Assembly (NCBI GenBank): GCA_951799425.1
Contig: OX637394.1
Coordinates: forward strand, 31,408,001 to 31,472,000
Reading direction: 5' to 3'
Source of the DNA: Ilex aquifolium
Taxonomy: Eukaryota > Streptophyta > Magnoliopsida > Aquifoliales > Aquifoliaceae
Length of the DNA: 64,000 nt
This document shows, in pieces, positions 55,086 through 64,000 of this stretch. The notes under the pieces were generated by a model, which had not been told where the DNA came from, made no database searches, and saw only the letters and a list, made by a program, of their open reading frames with translations. Within the stretch, counting starts at the first letter, position 1. Each line of letters starts with the position of its first letter. The translations under genes and the position numbers were made by a program.

Positions 55086-56951
55086 AACGATCAAGAAGTA
55101 TAGATGGGGTGAATTTAGTAGTTTTATGATTTATAGTTTAATAGGGTGGGAACGGAGATTTGTTTAAAATAATTATGTTCAATGCCTAAAATACTCCCTC
55201 TACCCACTTCGTCCTCCTCTTGTCTCTTTTTCCCTGCCTTTTCTTTTCCTTATTTTCTACAACTATTATCTTATGCTTTGAAGAAGATAGAGATTATATA
55301 TATATATATATATTTCACACACATAAATGCAACTTTTCACTTGGATCTTTATTCAAAATAAAAATAATGTAATGAATTGTATTTGCACTTATCCTTCAAC
55401 TTTTTCCAAAATTTGTACCTCACCAAACCAAAACCCTAGCATCTTCTTTTTCTAATTCGAATTACAATTTGCTTCATCATCCAAAATTAACTTGTGGGCT
55501 TGTCACCCATATATTTTAAACCAAGTTGATGGTGAGTTTGATCAATGTCGTTCCAACTTATGGCTAGAATTCAAATTGAAAAATTTTCTACAACTTGAAG
55601 AAACTCTCACATTCTTTCTCATCTTATTCACATCCAAAGGCATTTATTTGAGACCCAATTTGTTGGGAACTTCATAGGGTTTAAGCCCATTCATTCATGA
55701 GCCACATATGAGGATACCCAATCCGGGGACCAAAGATCCTAAAAATTGGGTTTAATGGGAAAAATGAACCATATGGTGTTAAATTATTTATTTATCGGAG
55801 AACCTATCCCTGTGGTGTGAGTGGATTTATCCTGTAATGTATGGAGGTTGTGTTGTTAAAAAACTCTAAATGAAAACCTATAGCTCTTATGAGGGGGGTG
55901 TCAGAGTTACAGGAGCACTCTTGACAGATTTCAGTTGTATGAGTGCTAGATTCCTATGAGAATTGGGTTGATTCTAAAAAATGCTCACGAAAATTGGGAT
56001 GGACAAAAGGCCATAATGTGTCAGCTAAAGCTCATACCAACACCTGGATTGTTATGTGTAAAGCTCATATCAAGTATTAGACCACTTTGGCTTTAGAGTA
56101 AAGGTTGTTGTTTCACTAAGTGAAGGTTCAATGCAGAGCACACTTTCTTGTGGCATAATGATCCCTCTTTGGCTAGTAAGCTCTCTTGTACATTGAATTT
56201 TTAATATTAAAATGAGTGGCGAAATTCTGGTACATTTTAATAATAATATTAATTAATGGATTGATTTGTCTATATGGATACATGTATCATACTTATACAT
56301 GAATATAATTGGATATATGTATTCATGATTTTAGACATGAATTATATTTATGAAATGCATGTATAGAGTACATATGCATTTATAACTACATACATGTTTG
56401 TTCATCATGTATTTAATAAATACTTGAATCGTATTTATTAGATACATGTATATAACTTATATACATTATCTTATGTATATATGCAAGAGTTGAATATATG
56501 AACTCTCTAAAAGGTTCTTAGAACCAATAAATAGGATCTCTAAAATGTGCATTTCAATCTTTTTCAACAACCATCTAACACTTAAGAAAATACTACAAAC
56601 TTGAGATTTAAGCCCTAAAAAATGTGTTCTTATTGGTGCAGCTTTCAACTTAACCACTTGTGTAGGGTTGGTTAGAGTCATATGATGAAATTGCTAGACT
56701 TTTGTATCCTAGAGGGGACAAGTTAAACGAGAAGGTCTACAACACCGGTTTTGGGCTTTGCCATCTGTAGAGGGCTTGAATCTCCTTAAAGAGAATAAGA
56801 TGTCCGCACCTCAAGTTAAATTATTTCATGTCAAGTTTTATTATTTTGTACTTTGCTTCTCAATTTTATTGCAATATCACTAATAAAAGATGAGGTGGTT
56901 TTGTGCTTGGATTTAGTGTTGGAAGAGGTAAAAATGCAGCAAGAGAAGAAT
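55086..56951. other. Unassigned AT-rich stretch
   Basis: I recognise no gene or element. It contains a (TA)n run at 55295-55312, an A/T-rich block with repeated ATACATGTAT/ATATACAT words (56270-56480), and only short unconvincing frames (for example 55492-55677 and 56466-56681). It could be old degraded transposon or single-copy DNA. Confidence 0.5.
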
Positions 56952-56954
56952 TGT

Positions 56955-57008
<54 letters not shown>
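56952..57008 (+). repeat. Compound microsatellite (TG)14(GA)15
   Basis: Uninterrupted TG dinucleotides 56952-56979 then GA dinucleotides to 57008. The overlapping short frames on both strands are artefacts of it. Confidence 0.97.
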
Positions 57009-57011
<3 letters not shown>

Positions 57012-57072
57012 GGCAGAACAATGGTGGATTTGTGGGTTCTTGTTGTGGCTTGCTGTTAACCCCTGTGACAAT

Positions 57073-58928
57073 TGTAAAACCCGAATAAATTTGTTTTTTT
57101 GTTAAAAAGGGCAAAACGGTAATTTGTCACTACGGTAAGGGTTGAAAACCCAAATTTTTCTAGAACTCGGACGAAACGAACCTCACCTTTGGATTCATCT
57201 CGCGAAATCTAGTTACCTAGTCAAATTTCGTCGAATTCCGAGACAGTTAGATTTTTTGCGTTTTACGAGGCGATTGGATGTCGCGTAACCTAAAAACAAG
57301 ATATGGAATAAAATTTCGAAAGTTGTGAAATAATTTAAAGGAAGTTTATATAAAAATATTTTGAACTTGAACCGGGACGAAATTTAATCGTTTTGGGACT
57401 AAATCGGACCCTAGAATGAGGAACGTGTGTGGCGCAATGTGGACCAAGCACCTAAAGAGTATAAATAGGGGAGAAAATCAGATTTTCTCCCCACACATTC
57501 TGTTGGGTTTCGTTGGAGAGAGGAATAGAGGGAAAAAAAGAAAAACTCAAACTTCTCTCTACGATCTATGGAGTTCTGCTTGTCGGAATTCTTCGGGCCA
57601 AGTATTAAAGTTGATCTATGCGACAAGGGCTACGCCTATGCACCAAAACGAACGAATTTCACCGAATTTTCTGAGACGAGATTTTGGGAAAATCAAAGGG
57701 GTTGATCTTTGAAGGTTGGTGTTTTTGAAGGTTCTACGACTTGTTTTACGCTTCAAAAGGTAGGGTTTTCATCCTAACTAGGTTTGAAATATGAAATGGG
57801 TAAGGTGTTAGAGATGTAATATCAGGTTTAGCACTTGCCTATTTTTGTTGAAATGTGGAAAATGGATATAGAAATGGGTAAAATCAATTCTAGCTTGAAT
57901 TGGGCATATAGAAATTACTTGAGGTGATTTCTTGAGTTATGTCATGAAATTGGGCATTTTATGTGATTACATGATTTGGTGCCTTAAAGGTGTTTGATTA
58001 AATGCCTATGTGGATTAAGTATGTTAATTACATTGACTATGTTGTAACATGTTTGGAAATTGATGTTGGAAAATGTTGGTATATGCGTGTGATATATTGA
58101 CATTGAAGCTATTGATGGTGGTTATATGCTATTGATGTAATTGACAATGTAGTATGTTGATTGGAGATTGAAATTGTTCATATTGCGCTTATGACATATT
58201 GAACATGTTGAGAATTGCAATTGTACATATACATTTGCATATGCACGGGAAACATCGTATTCATGGGCATTAACATGAGTGTGGGTGTGTGCATGTTGTT
58301 AGATCAAACACCATTCTTGGTGGTTGATAAGTGGGCCCGGTACAATCAGACTAAGGTTTTACAGAGTCACACGGTTGCATGAAAAACTTATGTCAAGTAT
58401 AGCAAGAAGGGCTAGATACTCCCTCAAGTGCAAGACCCGGTTACTAGTTTATACACTTCCGCTGGTGAAAGTCCAAAAAAGTGTATCGGTGTGCGGAACC
58501 AGCGGTAAGACACCAAAATCCTGCTACCCAACAAAGACACATGGTTTATTTTTAAAAAAGGCTGTTGGATGTGCAACAACAATGGCAAGGGCTTGGAATG
58601 CCCGGTTTTATACTCATGGCATTGCATGGGTTGTGGGAGCTAGTAAATGCTCGAGTTAAGTTGCATGTGTGAGTTGCATCTCATAACATGACATGACATA
58701 AAAGGATCCATCATTGAATTGCATATTCTTGAATGGATTATTGTTGCTTGTTGAATTTGTTTGTGAACATTGCATATGCATCTAGGTTGGGGAGTAGACT
58801 CTTTAGGAGATACCCTATTGATCGTGGCTCACCCTTTATGGGGACAACATTTCAGGTACGGGATATGCGCCCTCATTGATGAAGAAGAGCCGAAATGTGG
58901 ATTTAAATCATATTTTTGTAAAACTAAG
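57073..58928 (+). mobile_element. LTR I (family 2), interrupted by element J
   Basis: Starts TGTAAAACCCGAATAAATT after ACAAT and follows H's 3' LTR: TCGCGAAATCTAGTTACCTAG, TATA box 57470-57477, CAAAAGGTAGGGTTTTC, TGGGCATTTTATGTGATTAC, ACATTTCAGGTACGGG. It breaks at about 58928, where J begins. Its right part is not in the window. No pol is attached, so it may be a solo LTR. Confidence 0.85.
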
Positions 58929-60675
58929 TGCTTAACTTATTCCGTCGTTCCTAATCTCCGAACATCATCCCGTAATATGTGTATGACTTATATGGATATG
59001 TGAGTGTCACTCTCACTAGGGTTTCATGCAAGAAATGAGAAAACGGGTGAGTGAATGAAATGTGTGTGTGTGTGTGAACAAAAGTGCACCCCAAGAGTAG
59101 AGAGACTTTCGAGTGTCGTGTTTTACTTGGAATTCGTATTCCAAGGTCGTCTCCTCAGGGAAGGAAGGTGAATTGTTTTGAAGGTGCTTTTGATGAAAAA
59201 GTAAAAGTGTAAAAATCTTTGATGTTTAAGTTTTGGTAAATTGTGTTCGTGATGAAAATAAAATGGCAACAAGTGTTGGCTAATCCAAGAGGTCATTCCA
59301 ATGGGAATGACAAATCAACTCAAGACGTTCTTCCAATGGTGCCTAGACATTCGACTGATTCTTAGGAAGCGCGTGACTAAAATGGAGGTGAGGATTCAAG
59401 CATACCCCGTGACAAGTCTACAGTGTATCAAGAACTTACAACCATGTCCACACTCAACCTAGTCAAACCAAACCGTCGTACACTACGAGGAGGAATGAAA
59501 AAGAGTTAATTTAGCATACACAAGAGGAATTTTCCCTTGGATTAGCCAACTCAAAGCTTAGATACTCATATTCAATGCAAGAACATAAATGAAGTGAAGA
59601 TACATTGTGAAGAAATGAAGATTGAAACTTAAATTAATGCAAGAAAAGTTAAACTAAGAAGAAGTGCATTGAATACCCATTTTAAAAGCTTGAAAATGAA
59701 GAAAGCTCAATACAACAATGGTAGAATCTAAATGGTGTACCTAAACCTGCAATGTACTTGAAATAAATGACATTAAAGACAATAAAATGAAGCTTACAAG
59801 AGTATTCAAGAAAATTACAAGTGAAAATGGGTAAATGAATGCAAAAATCTAAGCTTTCTCTCTCTAAAACTATGTCTTCCTCCTAGAGCTTCTCTCTATA
59901 GCTCTACAATGTTGAATAATGTGTAATGAATGCTGAATTTTCGTCCATGGAGCTCTCCTCTAGCTGTGTGATAGACCTCCCATCCATAGGAGGCTGATTG
60001 GATGGCATTGGGCAGGCTAGGACAGGCCTAGCCTACACTTCCCTGGCTTGCCTCTTCTCTCTCTTCCTCATTAATGCTTGAGCCTCCAAAATTCAAGCAT
60101 GGGTGTGGGGAGACATGTAGATGTGTAAGGGATGTCAGGGGACAAGTGGGAGAAGCATAGGTGGGGCCCCCAAATGGCAGAGCTTGAGTTGCAGGTTGTC
60201 TGGGCATTCTGGGCAAAACCTTCCGGAAGATCGATACAAACCTTCCGGAAGGTTTGTGCAAGAACAGTTAAAAAAGTAGTCCAGTGAGCAAAACCTTCCA
60301 GAAGGTCGATGCAAACCTTCCAGAAGGTTCATTCCAGTAGGCAAACCCTTTCAGAAGGTTTTGGCAGTGAATAGACAGACCAAGTGTAAACCTTTCGGAA
60401 GGTTTATAGCCAAACCTTCCGAAAGGTTTTCATCCAAATTGCATTTTTCTTGGTTTCTTCACCCTCCAATCTTTTTTTTAAGCTATCCACTCATCTTCAT
60501 TGACTTTAAACATTACGATGGGAGCTTAACTCAAGTCATTTACAACTTTTCACCTACATTCACACAAAACTTCATTAAAGAGAAGATTAAACACATTTCT
60601 CCCCAAATTCACAACAAAAACAAGTATAAAAAGGGCATAACAACATACAATATATGCAATGTTTTGTGCTAATCA
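58929..60675 (-). mobile_element. Element J 3' LTR
   Basis: Minus-strand TGATTAGCACAAAACATTGC at 60675; inner end uncertain near 58929 (TAAGTTAAGCA). It shares with C's LTRs the GAGGAGACGACCTTGG...CAAGTAAAACACGAC block (about 59100-59160) and GGATTAGCCAAC words. Instead of GTACCGGTAC it carries AACCTTCCGGAAGGTT palindromes (60218-60432). Confidence 0.75.
60218..60432. repeat. CCTTCCGGAAGG palindrome cluster in the LTR of J
   Basis: Six to seven copies of AAACCTTCCGGAAGGTTT with minor changes (CAG for CGG, TTT for TCC), spaced 20-40 bp. A second cluster lies at 62575-62816. Confidence 0.9.
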
Positions 60676-60690
60676 CACCCCCTAACTTGA
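60676..60690 (-). promoter_or_regulatory. Polypurine-like tract of element J
   Basis: Minus-strand CTCAAGTTAGGGGGTG immediately before the LTR start TGATTAGC, the counterpart of TTAAGTGGGGGGGTG in C; GACTAGCAAAGC precedes it in both. Confidence 0.75.
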
Positions 60691-60995
60691 GCTTTGCTAG
60701 TCCCTAGCAAACTTCATTTCAAACCACAAGTTATAAACTAAAACAAAATCCATTCATACAAGTAAATATTCAAACACTCAAAATGCAAAAATCACATTGC
60801 AATTAAAAATAGACTTGGGCAATGATAAAATATAACAACTGTGGTATTTTTCATTAATCATTGATAAAAGTTCATTACAATGGGTTAGAGTTTCATAACA
60901 AATAGCCCAAAACCTAAAGACACTTCTATTAGGCCGACAAAACTAACCCTAACTGTACATCCTAAAATCAAAAGAAACAAAATACACAAGACATC

Positions 60996-62184
60996 CTAAT
61001 CATCGTCCTTATCAAAAGCATCCTCCTCCTCAATCTCATCCTCGGACTCACTCCCCTCATCATCATCATCGTCATCGGTCTCTCCCACATCAACGGCTGT
61101 AGAAGGTATAGGGGCTGAGGTCGATGGTCCAGCTGGAGGCGGTGGAGGTCCACCGGGGATAGGCTTGCCCGGGAACGTATGCTGGAATAGCCGCGTCACC
61201 ATAATCGACAGCCCCAACATAGTCGACTCTAGGGCATCCATACGATGAGATATGTGCGGGCTGGGGCAGGTGTAGGAGGTGGTGAGGTGGATGGCCCTGC
61301 AGCAGATAGCTTTGGCCCTGAGGCTCTGGGTTTCTCTCCCCCCATCCTGGCTACCCTCTTGCTGCTGCTTGACTTTCCAATGGCACCAGTCTCTGGGGGA
61401 AGCAGCGTGTCATGTGCATAAGCCTTCACACTGTTGTGTGCGCTCATCCTCGTTACAAGACTCCCGAATGGGAGATTCGTCTTCGGCTTTGCAACCTTGG
61501 TGAACTCCCTCATCTCCTGCCAAATCAACAGTGTAACATTAATTGCCTTCCCTGTTATAAATGTGTGGAGGAGAGCAAGCTTCTCTATATTCGGGCTCTT
61601 CTCCAAACCCCGTGGCATCAAATTGTAGTGCAGCACCTTGTTCATCACCTCGTAAGAATGCTTGAGGCCCCCGACCAAAGTTGTTCCTTTGAAGGTGGTC
61701 GGGTCCTTGTAGGTGAGCCCCACATAGTCGGCGAGAGTCCTACCCCCTTCAACATTATGTGGGTAGATTGGGGTATTAGGGGGAGGTCTCTCATACCCCA
61801 TCACTGTGGCTATCAAATCGAAGGTCACCTCGAAGGTCTTCCCCTGCACATTAGTCCTCATCCTACTACCCTCTTCGCCAAACACCGATAACTTCTTGTA
61901 GAATTCTCTATACATCCCCAAATTGTATCCTTTAATCTCCTCAAACCACATACCCAGCTCATGTCCTTCAATCACTCTCACGGCCTCATCATTTGGCCCA
62001 AGAGAGATCTTGTCCATATATCTCTCGCACATGACATTTTTTTCATCTATTCATTGTCTCCGTGCATCGTGTCTTGCTTTAGTTCTTCTCTTCTCCCTAT
62101 CCTGGCTACTTGGGCCTTCATTTTGCAGGAGCTAGTGCCCACAGGTGGTGGGGTCTCAGGGCCCGTCCTCTTGGTGCGGGCCAT
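60996..62184 (-). pseudogene. Element J: 3' ORF, putative plant transposon protein-like
   Basis: Three overlapping minus-strand pieces form one broken gene. It starts MARTKRTGPETPPPVGTSS (62184) and shifts frame at an A7 run near 62040. The main piece (62032-61229) is MCERYMDKISLGPNDEAVRV with WFEEIKGYNLGMYREFYKKL, VQGKTFEVTFDLIATVMGYE, KLALLHTFITGKAINVTLLI and a Ser/Pro-rich tail. Near 61240 it shifts again to MDALESTMLGLSIMVTRLFQ and an acidic end (VGETDDDDDDEGSESEDEIE). The order (REFY, V-x-GK-x-x-x-F, conserved helices, coil, acidic tail) recalls the extra ORF of Athila-type elements often annotated as putative plant transposon protein. That assignment is from memory of the family. Function unknown; two frameshifts make it a pseudogene. 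Confidence 0.65.
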
Positions 62185-62569
62185 GAGGGCCAACAGTGCC
62201 CTTACACCAAGAAACATCAAAATCACCCAAAATAGCCTCTCCATAGGCTCAAAAACAACCATGGACATCCCATTGATACGAGCCATAGCAAGGGAATCTA
62301 AGGATTTGAAGAAGATCAAGATGGACTTGAGAAATTGGGGGAAATGTGAAGACCTAGGGTTTGTGGAGAACACCCAAAATTTTTGGCAAAAATAACTCAA
62401 TACTCAACCCTAATCAAGAGAAAAGTGAGAATCTAGGGCTTTGGTGAAGTGTTTTGGAGCTTGGAAGAGAGTAGAAGGAGAGGATAGAGCTTGGGAGCTT
62501 GAGATTTTGGGGAAATGTGAAGGGTTTCTAAAAAAAATCAAACTTAAAACCCTCGTTTTTAGGCTTCTA
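62185..62569 (-). other. Leader-like sequence upstream of the J ORF
   Basis: Minus strand: a CT-rich, AAACCCTAG-containing stretch resembling a plant 5' leader (TCTCAAGCTCCCAAGC, CCTCTCCTTCTACTCTC, CCCTAGATTCTCAC). An alternative in-frame ATG lies at 62286 (MARINGMSMVVFEPMERLFW), which would add a hydrophobic stretch. Confidence 0.4.
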
Positions 62570-62574
62570 GGCAA

Positions 62575-62816
62575 GACCTTCCGGAAGGTCGATCAAAACC
62601 TTCTGGAAGGTTTTGCTCTCTACTGGGGCACCACTGTCCAGTAGGCAAGACCTTTCGGAAGGTCGATCAAAACCTTCTGGAAGATTTTGCTTACTGTTGA
62701 GGTACCACTGTCCAGTACGCATGACCTTCCGGAAGGTCAATCAAAACATTTCGGAAGATTTTGCACACTAGACAGAACCTTCCGAAAGGTTTATAACCAA
62801 ACCTTCCGGAAGGTTT
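62575..62816. repeat. CCTTCCGGAAGG palindrome cluster inside element J
   Basis: About nine copies of ACCTTCCGGAAGGT and close variants, like the LTR cluster at 60218-60432 but upstream of the ORF. Confidence 0.88.
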
Positions 62817-62849
62817 TGCCTTTGCTGCAAAACCATTCCTTTGCTACAA

Positions 62850-63480
62850 AACTCACATCCAATCCAACTTTCCTCAACTCCAAAACATTTTAACACCCTA
62901 TCTATGACATCTAACCTACCAAAAACTTGAACCACACATATGAACTACAATTAATTTATTATGCCCAAAGTCGTTTCTGAAATTGCAACATGATTTACAA
63001 TTTTGATGTTTTCAAAGTACAAGACATGGATTTCTAATTTTAACTAGCAAAATGAATACCCAAAATATAAAGCATAGATTCAAATGATAAGGGCATTCCT
63101 AATTCCTGCAAATATCGAAAGTTGAGTAATATTCCCCCATCCTTTAAGCATAGGGCTACGAAACACATTGTTCAAATGCCCGAACAAAGCACACATGAGC
63201 ATCACTATGGCTTTAAATGCTAGTCTAGAGTATGCACCCACACATTCATTTTCAAACTCGTGTGTGTGTGTGCAATGGACAACGAAATTCGCATTCATTT
63301 TGGCTATCCAAATTAAGCTTCGATGCAACCTCACCAAGGTGTCTTTCAACAAAGAATCACACTATAGTTATCGTAGCATGCTCTCCATGTGTATATGTGA
63401 GATAGAATATTGTGCACAAAATGAAGTATGCTCACATATAATCCCAAAATGAAGTTCATGCATGAAAATGAAACAACCTT
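62850..63480 (-). other. Element J conserved 3' noncoding region
   Basis: On the minus strand it follows C 20820-21200 closely: GATTATATGTGAGCAT, TCTCACATATACACATGGAG, CATGCTA, AGCTTAATTTGGATAGCCA, CACACACACGAGTTT. No ORF; the frames at 63080-63452 are chance. Confidence 0.75.
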
Positions 63481-63489
63481 GGCATAAGT

Positions 63490-64000
63490 GATGCTTGATC
63501 CGAAATGTGTACACCCAAGTGCAGGCGGTCAAGCTGTAGTAATAATCCGGTTTGATTCCGGAGTCGAATCCACAGGGAACTTTTGTTGATATTTCTTAGG
63601 TGAGCAGTGGTAGAGACCTATTGATTGTAACCTTTGAGATTTGTTGTGAGATATGAGTTTTTCTGGACAGAATATAAGATTCTTTCCAGGAAGATTTTCT
63701 TAACAAAATAGGTGCTAATAAAAAAAGTCACTCTTTAGTGCAAGGATCTGGACATGTAGCTAGTTATCCGGTTTGTCATAATTGTGTTTGATAACTCAAT
63801 TAACTCCCGTGTCAACAGCAAGTTAATCGGAAGATAAAGATGGATTGTGAGAATTAAGAACATGATTCCGATGTCTTTCTAGAAGTTTACAAGAATTGTC
63901 TGTGCCGAGACTTAACCCGTCTACAAACATGCAAGTGTTTCTACAAGACATCCAATCATGATATTAATATTCCATTCTTTAAATGAAGTACAATAAGGGG
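63490..64000 (-). mobile_element. Terminus of another Athila/Tat-like LTR, minus strand
   Basis: GGAGTCGAATCCACAGGGAA (63560-63579) is the reverse complement of the CCCTGTGGATTCGAC phrase near the end of solo LTR L (8046-8060) and typical of these LTRs. The remainder to the window edge has no ORF. Element limits lie outside or cannot be set by eye. Confidence 0.5.

Larger units (their letters stand above)
58929..63480 (-). mobile_element. Element J: Athila/Tat-like element, 3' portion, minus strand
   Basis: On the minus strand: conserved 3' noncoding region (63480-62850), palindrome module (62820-62570), leader-like sequence, an ORF (62184-60996), polypurine tract (60690-60676), 3' LTR (60675-58929). 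gag and pol are not in the window. It appears inserted in LTR I; the left flank would be CTAAG, and the right end is not identifiable. Confidence 0.7.

Noticed and set aside
55492-55677. 61-codon frame as a host gene
   Set aside because: Short, no motif, biased AT-rich context, no supporting signals.
56853-57114. Frames on both strands at the microsatellite
   Set aside because: They are (TG)n/(GA)n translations (Cys-Val, Arg-Glu, Ser-Leu, His-Thr runs).
60218-60432. CCTTCCGGAAGG as heat-shock elements
   Set aside because: TTC-CG-GAA gives only two of the three alternating GAA/TTC units usually needed, so no heat-response claim is made.
61412-61891. Plus-strand 159-codon frame as a gene
   Set aside because: It is antisense to the J ORF, whose minus-strand reading has recognisable family features.

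Overview
This is a plant nuclear window, very probably from a flowering plant with a large repeat-rich genome. It is built almost entirely from LTR retrotransposons of the Ty3/gypsy order, and I found no convincing host gene, rRNA, complete tRNA gene or CRISPR array. Two lineages dominate. (i) Chromovirus-type (Tekay/Del-like) elements have LTRs running TGTAACACCCCGC...GGGGCGTTACA (family 1: A, E, F) or TGTAAAACCCG...GGGGCGTCACA (family 2: D, H, I). Both use a TGGTATCAGAGC primer-binding site, which pairs with initiator tRNA-Met. (ii) Athila/Tat-like elements (B, K, C, G, J) use, where seen, a tRNA-Asp primer-binding site. Species cannot be named from the sequence. Letters A to L are my own labels.

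Layout. 1-6.1 kb: wreck of a family-1 element A. It holds a gag-protease fragment, about 1.1 kb of degenerate ~50-bp repeats where RT/RNase H/integrase should be, the chromodomain end of integrase, a full 3' LTR, a second truncated LTR and a leader. 6.1-12.6 kb: decayed Athila-like element B on the minus strand, with solo LTR L inserted in its integrase gene. 12.6-55.1 kb: a plus-strand Athila-like element K whose pol (12603-15378) and long 3' region are split by three insertions. These are C (16205-23276, target duplication CCTTG), D (24245-45745, CTAGG) and H (about 46338-54414). D is itself split by complete element F (28929-39590, TTGTG) and by solo LTR E (41147-43424, ATTAT). F's 5' LTR contains solo LTR G (29560-31410, ATGTT). 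The deepest stack is therefore K > D > F > G. 55.1-57.07 kb: AT-rich sequence I cannot assign. 57.07-58.9 kb: family-2 LTR I, cut by minus-strand Athila-like element J (58.9-63.5 kb), followed by another LTR terminus.

Activity. F is the youngest-looking complete element. It has one open 1506-codon Gag-Pol frame and near-identical LTRs, but its protease motif reads D-P-G rather than D-S/T-G. C has only a gag-like ORF with three zinc knuckles and must borrow enzymes. It shares its long 3' noncoding region with K, so a K-like element is the natural helper. D and H share an amber codon at the same pol position, and B and K share a Tyr in place of the first Asp of the RT catalytic pair. Both patterns suggest spread of already defective copies in trans.

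Most interesting signals: a 30-codon reading frame kept without indels in five family-1 LTR copies behind a TTTTCAG acceptor; CArG-box arrays in F's LTRs; a tRNA-Asp 5' half inside C, whose own primer is tRNA-Asp; CCGG-centred palindrome clusters in unrelated families; a sharp identity break between C's two LTRs; and a 3' ORF in J preceded by an LTR-promoter-like module.
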